A stretch of 64,000 bases of DNA from Ruegeria denitrificans (lineage in GTDB: Bacteria; Pseudomonadota; Alphaproteobacteria; Rhodobacterales; Rhodobacteraceae): assembly GCF_001458295.1 (NCBI RefSeq), contig NZ_CYUD01000001.1:372001-436000 (forward strand), written 5' to 3'. The notes under the pieces are model-generated. The model ran no database searches. It saw only the letters and a list, made by a program, of their open reading frames with translations, and had not been told where the DNA came from. Numbering within the stretch: position 1 is the first letter of the stretch; each line of letters begins with the position of its first letter. Made by a program: the position numbers and the translations under genes. Shown here in pieces: positions 60,064-64,000 of this stretch.

Positions 60064-60837
60064 ATGAAGAAACCCAAGTGGGTCGTTGAAAAGGAACAGG
60101 CCCGCAAAGCGGCCGCTGCTGAAACCGTCTGGCTGTTTGGCCTGCACGCTGTACGCGACGCGTTGATGAACCCAAATCGGCAAAAAATGCGCTTGATCGT
60201 GACGCGCAATGCGCAGGACAAGCTGGCAGAAGCGATTGATTTTGCGAGGATTGAGGCCGAAATGGTCGATCCGCGTAAATTCACTGCGCCGATTGATCCT
60301 GGCTCTGTCCATCAGGGTGCAGCGCTTGAGGTTAAGCCACTGGATTGGGGCGGGCTGGCCGAAAATTGCATCGGTCGCGAACATCCTCGTGTGATTCTGT
60401 TGGATCGGGTGACTGACCCGCACAACGTCGGGGCGATTCTGCGTTCGGCCGAGGTTCTGGGGGCCAGTGCGGTGATCGGCACGCGACATCACTCAGCCCC
60501 AGAAACCGGTGCGTTGGCCAAGACTGCCAGTGGTGCACTGGAGCGTCAGCCGTATTTGCGGGTCCGCAATCTGGCCGATGCCATTGTCGAACTCCAGAAC
60601 ATGGGATTTCTGGTTCTGGGTCTGGATGGTGAGGCCGAAGAGACCATCGAGACGGCGCTCGGCGGCAAACTCGATCAGCCGGTGGCGCTGGTGTTGGGGG
60701 CCGAAGGACCGGGCTTGCGGCAAAAAACCAAGGAAACCGTTGATCAACTGGTGAAAATCGACGCAGCGGGCGGGTTTGGGTCACTCAATGTCTCAAATGC
60801 TGCCGCTATTGCCCTATATGCTTCAAGGCACAGATAG
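60064..60837 (+). CDS. rlmB: 23S rRNA (guanosine-2'-O-)-methyltransferase RlmB-type
   Basis: A 257-residue SpoU-family methyltransferase. An N-terminal substrate-binding domain (about 15-95; VWLFGLHAVRDALMNPNRQK) is followed by the SPOUT fold. The latter has the three signatures DRVTDPHNVGAILRSAEVLG, VALVLGAEGPGLRQKTKETV and the knot-forming GFGSLNVSNAAAIALYA. It methylates G2251 of 23S rRNA. The start is the ATG at 60064, after CCGGAGGCCCAAGAA. Placed directly after tRNA-Tyr, as in many Rhodobacterales. Confidence 0.93.
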   Translation: MKKPKWVVEKEQARKAAAAETVWLFGLHAVRDALMNPNRQKMRLIVTRNAQDKLAEAIDFARIEAEMVDPRKFTAPIDPGSVHQGAALEVKPLDWGGLAENCIGREHPRVILLDRVTDPHNVGAILRSAEVLGASAVIGTRHHSAPETGALAKTASGALERQPYLRVRNLADAIVELQNMGFLVLGLDGEAEETIETALGGKLDQPVALVLGAEGPGLRQKTKETVDQLVKIDAAGGFGSLNVSNAAAIALYASRHR

Positions 60838-61132
60838 ACAGGAGAGCACCATTCCCAGCCCGTCCAAAATCGCCACGTGTTGCTATTGCGGAACCCGTGC
60901 TGCACTGGTCCTGAAGGGAAAGGACCGGCATGAATTGAGTTGTTCCAGTTGTGGGGCGCCGTTGCATGACCTCAAGATGATGCCGAAACGCAAATTGACT
61001 GAAAGCCAACCGAAACGTGGCCCGGCAAAGCCGGTAAACAGCCACAAGAAAAAGAAGCAGAAAAAGAAAAAGAGTGTCTTCTCGCGCGTGTTGGATGAGG
61101 CGTGGGATGTCATCGAAGACATCTTTGATTGA
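60818..61132 (+). CDS. TFIIB-type zinc-ribbon protein, start uncertain (ATT at 60851 possible)
   Basis: The conserved part KIATCCYCGTRAALVLKGKD then LSCSSCGAPLHDLKMMPKR holds two CxxC pairs, a zinc ribbon. A lysine-rich linker (HKKKKQKKKK) and an acidic helix (VLDEAWDVIEDIFD) follow. The nearest ATG in frame is 60818, inside rlmB and without a ribosome site. A strong AGGAG at 60840-60844 stands six bases before an ATT at 60851, which would give a 93-residue protein. I draw the gene from 60818 but consider the ATT start more likely. Function unknown. Confidence 0.78.
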   Translation: MLQGTDRQESTIPSPSKIATCCYCGTRAALVLKGKDRHELSCSSCGAPLHDLKMMPKRKLTESQPKRGPAKPVNSHKKKKQKKKKSVFSRVLDEAWDVIEDIFD

Positions 61133-61238
61133 TGTGGTGTCGGGGTGACACACGTGATCACAAGCCCGTTAAGTGGGGTGTCACGTGGTCCTAAAAATTG
61201 CATTTTGAGACCCTGATGACCTTGTTCCGATATTTGTG

Positions 61239-61691
61239 ATGTTTACTCGACGTTTTCTGCTGGGTGCGGTGGCTGCCGCATTGATCACTCCTGCTGCGGT
61301 GGCGCAGGAAATACCTGTCTTCTTTGTGACCGATGGCACGGCGATGTCTGGATATGACGTTGTGTCTTATTTCAATGGCGATGCGCCGGTGCATGGGCTG
61401 CCGAAATATGCGATCGTCTGGAAGGGGGCTCAGTGGCACTTTGCAAACGCTGAAAACCGCGATGCGTTTGAACGTGATCCACGCGCCTTTGCCCCGCAAT
61501 TCGGTGGATATTGTGCCTATGCCATGGCGCATGGCTCGCTGGTCAGCACAGATCCCAAAGCTTGGCAGGTTGTGGACGGTCGGTTGTATCTGACCCACTC
61601 ACCCGAAATCGAGGCTATGTGGCGTGAAGCCACCGCTGAATATATCCGCATGGCCGAGGCGCATTGGCCAGTCATCCTTTATGAGCAATAG
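61239..61691 (+). CDS. exported YHS-domain protein
   Basis: A 150-residue protein with a signal peptide (MFTRRFLLGAVAAALITPAA, cleaved near VAQ). A YHS domain follows (GYDVVSYFNGDAPVHGLPKY; WHFANAENRDAFERDPRAFA; FGGYCAYAMAHG), a small fold that can bind metals. Relatives in proteobacteria are linked to copper or heme handling, but no specific role is fixed. A GTG at 61236 directly precedes the ATG; the start between them cannot be separated. No strong ribosome site. Confidence 0.83.
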   Translation: MFTRRFLLGAVAAALITPAAVAQEIPVFFVTDGTAMSGYDVVSYFNGDAPVHGLPKYAIVWKGAQWHFANAENRDAFERDPRAFAPQFGGYCAYAMAHGSLVSTDPKAWQVVDGRLYLTHSPEIEAMWREATAEYIRMAEAHWPVILYEQ

Positions 61692-61772
61692 GCGACTTTC
61701 CGCTTTTCGTGATCTGTCATCACAAAAATGCGCACCCCCTCTTTTTTTCTCTCAACTTATGCCTAAATGTCA

Positions 61773-61861
61773 CAGTGACCGCGGAACGGAACTGCCGCGG
61801 GTCATTTCACTGTCCCTCGTTCCAACAACTGGCGCTCAGGTCCGACCTGAGCGCTTTTTTC
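61773..61861 (+). ncRNA. hairpin-plus-terminator element, possible small RNA or 3' UTR
   Basis: After the YHS gene come TGACC-GCGG ... CCGC-GGGTCA, a nine-pair stem with one bulge and a ten-base loop (about 61777-61806), then the terminator below. A polypyrimidine tract precedes them. This may simply be the 3' end of the YHS transcript; an independent promoter could not be identified. Confidence 0.35.
61832..61861 (+). terminator. strong intrinsic terminator before CoA-binding protein gene
   Basis: GCGCTCAGGT and ACCTGAGCGC form a perfect ten-base-pair stem with a CCG loop, followed by six T, then CTTTT. It ends 29 bases upstream of the next start and terminates the YHS transcript or a small RNA. 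Confidence 0.9.
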
Positions 61862-61889
61862 TTTTCTGCAGGCGGCTTAGGGTGCGGGC

Positions 61890-62360
61890 ATGACCGTGTA
61901 TTCTGATGAGCATCTGAAAGAGATTCTACAGCGCACCAAGGTGGTGGCTGTTGTGGGCGTTTCGATGAACCCTGTACGCCCCAGCTATTACGTGGCGCGT
62001 TATCTGTCGTTGAAAGGTTATACGGTCATTCCGGTCAATCCGGGCCACGCTGGCAAAGAGCTGTTTGGTCAGACCGTCAGGGCGTCGTTGTCAGAAATTT
62101 CCGAGCCCGTGGATATGGTCGACATCTTCCGCCGCCCTGAATCCGTTCCGCCAATCGTGGATGAAGCTTTGGACGCTTTCCCGAGCTTGCGCACCGTTTG
62201 GATGCAGATTGGTGTTGTAAACGAAGATGCCGCGGCCAAAGCACAAGCGCGCGGGGTAGATGTGGTGATGAATCACTGCCCCAAGATAGAATATCAGCGA
62301 TTGTTTGGTGAGCTGCGCATGGGTGGGTTTGCGACCGGCGTGATCTCGTCCAAGCTTTGA
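61890..62360 (+). CDS. CoA-binding domain protein
   Basis: A 156-residue single-domain Rossmann protein of the CoA_binding_2 family: VVAVVGVSMNPVRPSYYVAR, followed by LKGYTVIPVNPGHAGKELFG and MVDIFRRPESVPPIVDEALD. The Cys-containing MNHCPKIEYQRLFGE closes the fold. Homologs bind CoA or regulate acyl-CoA synthetase-type enzymes; the role in bacteria is unclear. It begins 29 bases after the terminator, which suggests its promoter overlaps that element. No strong ribosome site (GGTGCGGGC). Confidence 0.85.
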   Translation: MTVYSDEHLKEILQRTKVVAVVGVSMNPVRPSYYVARYLSLKGYTVIPVNPGHAGKELFGQTVRASLSEISEPVDMVDIFRRPESVPPIVDEALDAFPSLRTVWMQIGVVNEDAAAKAQARGVDVVMNHCPKIEYQRLFGELRMGGFATGVISSKL

Positions 62361-62363
62361 CGC

Positions 62364-62930
62364 CTAGTTGCCGGCATAGGGCAATAATTCACCGTATTGT
62401 TCCACGCGCCGCTTCTCCAGCACAACGTCGCGCGGCACCCAATCGTATTTCGTGTCTTCGATCAGAGGGGACCAGAACAGCACCCCGCCATAGCGCCAGG
62501 GGTCCAACACCACGCCGTCATACAACGTTTCACCCTTGCGGCTGATGATGGCTGTGCTGTGATCAATTCTGAACGGATTATCCGCATTGGCGATGGCGCG
62601 GTGCAGCTCAAGCGTCTGGAAGTTTTCCTGTTTCAGGCGGCGCTCAATATCTTCGGCCCAGTGCCAGCATAACCCGCGCGGGCGCACGCCCTTGTTGACC
62701 TTGGCGTTGTGGATCAACGGAGGGTCAGTGATCTCGTATTCCTGCACCAGCTGCGCCGTATAGGAATATGCAATGCGCGCTGCACGGTCAGCCTCGCCCG
62801 GGTCGATATCGGGGCCAAGACTGCGTATTTCGCTGGCCAGCCGTTGAACTTCATCTCCGGTCGAAGGGGGAGGGGTCGCGCAAGCTCCCAGCGTCACTAG
62901 GGCCAGTACCAAGGCCAAAGCTTTGATCAT
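62364..62930 (-). CDS. lipoprotein of unknown function, 188 residues
   Basis: The signal peptide MIKALALVLALVTLGAC has its lipobox Cys at residue 17. The mature chain contains GEADRAARIAYSYTAQLVQE, then VRPRGLCWHWAEDIERRLKQ (one Cys, which could act with His in a papain-like or transglutaminase-like arrangement), and HSTAIISRKGETLYDGVVLD PWRYGG. The order Cys-His-Asp is compatible with such a fold, but this is a hint only. Common as hypothetical in Rhodobacterales. It converges on the CoA-binding gene with three bases between stops. Confidence 0.75.
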   Translation of the reverse strand: MIKALALVLALVTLGACATPPPSTGDEVQRLASEIRSLGPDIDPGEADRAARIAYSYTAQLVQEYEITDPPLIHNAKVNKGVRPRGLCWHWAEDIERRLKQENFQTLELHRAIANADNPFRIDHSTAIISRKGETLYDGVVLDPWRYGGVLFWSPLIEDTKYDWVPRDVVLEKRRVEQYGELLPYAGN

Positions 62931-63003
62931 CTGCGTGCCCTTCGATCTGCAAAGCGTGAAACACGATGATAAAGGGTTGAACGGTTTGACGAAACCCTGC
63001 CGC

Positions 63004-63321
63004 TTACCCTTTGGGGCGCCCGGCTTTTTCGGCTATGCCGCTGGTGCCCTGGCGTCGTTCCAGTTCCGCCAGAACGTCATCCAATGCCACATCCCGCGAC
63101 GCCAGCATGACCAGCAGGTGATAAAGCACATCTGCGGCTTCGGTCGTTAGTCCGACCTTGTTATCCTTGACGGCCTCGATGATGGCTTCAACTGCCTCTT
63201 CCCCGAATTTCTCGGCACATTTCTCGGGCCCTTTAGCCAGCAGTTTGGCGGTCCAGCTGGACTCGGGATCAGCGCTTTTGCGGGCCTCAATCGTTGTGGC
63301 CAGATCGTGCAGAATGCTCAT
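63004..63321 (-). CDS. hisE: phosphoribosyl-ATP diphosphatase
   Basis: A 105-residue all-alpha NTP pyrophosphohydrolase of the HisE type. The MazG-like metal motif is [16 protein letters not shown] with the downstream [17 protein letters not shown], giving the ExxE-12-28-ExxD pattern. It hydrolyses phosphoribosyl-ATP, the second step of histidine synthesis. Its start overlaps the hisF stop by four bases (ATGA), so hisF-hisE are coupled. The usual order in Rhodobacterales is hisB-hisH-hisA-hisF-hisE; the rest is outside the window. Confidence 0.93.
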   Translation of the reverse strand: MSILHDLATTIEARKSADPESSWTAKLLAKGPEKCAEKFGEEAVEAIIEAVKDNKVGLTTEAADVLYHLLVMLASRDVALDDVLAELERRQGTSGIAEKAGRPKG

Positions 63322-64000
63322 GCCAACCTCATCGGGATGCCTGCGGCGACCATATGTTCCTTGGCCTCGCGAATGGTGTATTCGCCGAAATGAAAGATCG
63401 AGGCGGCAAGAACTGCGCTGGCCCCACCTTCGGTCACGCCCTCGACCAGGTGATCGAGGTTGCCAACACCGCCCGAGGCGATCACCGGCACGTCCACAGC
63501 GTCCGAAATCGCGCGGGTCAGGGGCAGATTGAACCCGGCTTTGGTGCCGTCACGATCCATCGAGGTCAATAGAATTTCTCCGGCACCCTTGGCGACGACG
63601 GTTTTGGCGAACTCCACCGCGTCGATGCCGGTGGGTTTGCGACCACCATGGGTGAAAATCTCCCACTTGCCGGGGCTGACAGTCTTGGCGTCGATGGCGC
63701 AGACAATGCATTGACTGCCGAATTGATCCGCCGATTCCGAGATCACATCCGGGTTTGCAACAGCGGCCGAGTTAAAACTGACCTTGTCCGCGCCGGCCAG
63801 AAGCAGGGCGCGCACATCATCCTTGGTGCGAACGCCGCCGCCTACAGTCAGAGGGACAAAACACTGCTCGGCCGTGCGTTTCACCACGTCGAACATGGTG
63901 CCGCGATTTTCATGAGTTGCGTGGATGTCCAGAAAACAGATTTCGTCTGCGCCAGCGGCGTCATAGGCCTTGGCTGATTCAACCGGATCGCCCGCATCGC
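63318..64000 (-). CDS. hisF: imidazole glycerol phosphate synthase subunit HisF (5' end missing)
   Basis: The visible 227 residues form most of the (beta/alpha)8 cyclase. They include [20 protein letters not shown] near the left end of the protein as seen, [26 protein letters not shown] and [20 protein letters not shown] (phosphate-binding loops). The gene runs off the right edge before its start. With HisH it makes imidazole glycerol phosphate and AICAR. Open reading on the minus strand continues to base 64000. Confidence 0.94.
   Translation of the reverse strand, partial: DAGDPVESAKAYDAAGADEICFLDIHATHENRGTMFDVVKRTAEQCFVPLTVGGGVRTKDDVRALLLAGADKVSFNSAAVANPDVISESADQFGSQCIVCAIDAKTVSPGKWEIFTHGGRKPTGIDAVEFAKTVVAKGAGEILLTSMDRDGTKAGFNLPLTRAISDAVDVPVIASGGVGNLDHLVEGVTEGGASAVLAASIFHFGEYTIREAKEHMVAAGIPMRLA

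Noticed and set aside
61709-61723. FNR-type site GTGAT-N5-ATCAC
   Set aside because: The spacer is five bases, not the four of FNR/FnrL, and the half-sites are GTGAT rather than TTGAT; it also lies after a gene end, not in front of a clear promoter.
1-64000. CRISPR arrays, insertion sequences, prophage or integrase genes
   Set aside because: No regularly spaced repeats, transposase motifs, terminal inverted repeats or phage structural genes were seen. The only tRNA (59864-59947) has rlmB and the PLP enzyme gene beside it and no duplicated 3' end that would mark an attachment site.

Overview
The window looks like a chromosomal segment of a Roseobacter-group Rhodobacteraceae (Alphaproteobacteria). 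The reasons are the high GC content, the short class II prolyl-tRNA synthetase, HdaA, a propionate cluster with a PccR-type regulator, the betI-betC-betA order, and several small proteins of a kind I know mainly from Rhodobacterales. There is no sign of prophage, IS element, CRISPR array or plasmid functions, so this is mostly core chromosome with a few accessory insertions. All calls were made by reading the sequence; no database search was run.

Layout. 1-6.8 kb: the start of a BI-1 family membrane protein (cut by the left edge), a DUF1127 protein facing a LysR regulator across a LysR-type box, a quinone oxidoreductase, an XRE regulator, a HisN-type phosphatase, and two convergent purine deaminases (8-oxoguanine and guanine). 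6.9-18.7 kb: MgtE with 5-formyl-THF cyclo-ligase, a YmdB-type phosphodiesterase, two SLC13/RCK permeases about 6 kb apart, a YbaY-META protein, a KstD-like flavoprotein with a bile-acid-type symporter, a class I amidotransferase, and YebC with a clear terminator. 18.8-26.9 kb: an MFS carrier, an ArgP/ArgO-like divergent pair, a DMT exporter, and choline-O-sulfate use (betI-betC-betA) behind a palindromic operator.

26.9-40 kb is the most coherent region: propionyl-CoA assimilation. It holds pccR, an MFS efflux gene, pccB, three small genes of unknown function, a DcaP-like porin, a lipoprotein, pccA, a DUF4174 protein and methylmalonyl-CoA mutase. TTTGC/GCAAA elements lie in front of pccR, pccB and the mutase. 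The 650-base gap between the porin and the lipoprotein holds a string of hairpins ending in a strong terminator, which I read as a candidate undescribed small RNA.

40-48.7 kb: VOC and GNAT proteins, a TerB-DnaJ protein, a nuclease-fold protein, then on the minus strand AI-2E transporter, HdaA, Ppx/GppA and a two-gene flavoprotein/non-heme-iron-oxygenase unit. 48.7-54 kb: proS and lolCD, separated by a glycosyltransferase, an unknown gene and an AT-rich spacer that look inserted. 54-64 kb: cytochrome c, a HELTH-motif lipoprotein, a Tag-like glycosylase, NnrU, DUF2478, a sugar-lactone oxidase/PLP enzyme pair, tRNA-Tyr, rlmB, a zinc-ribbon protein that may start at ATT, YHS and CoA-binding proteins, and hisE-hisF, the latter cut by the right edge.
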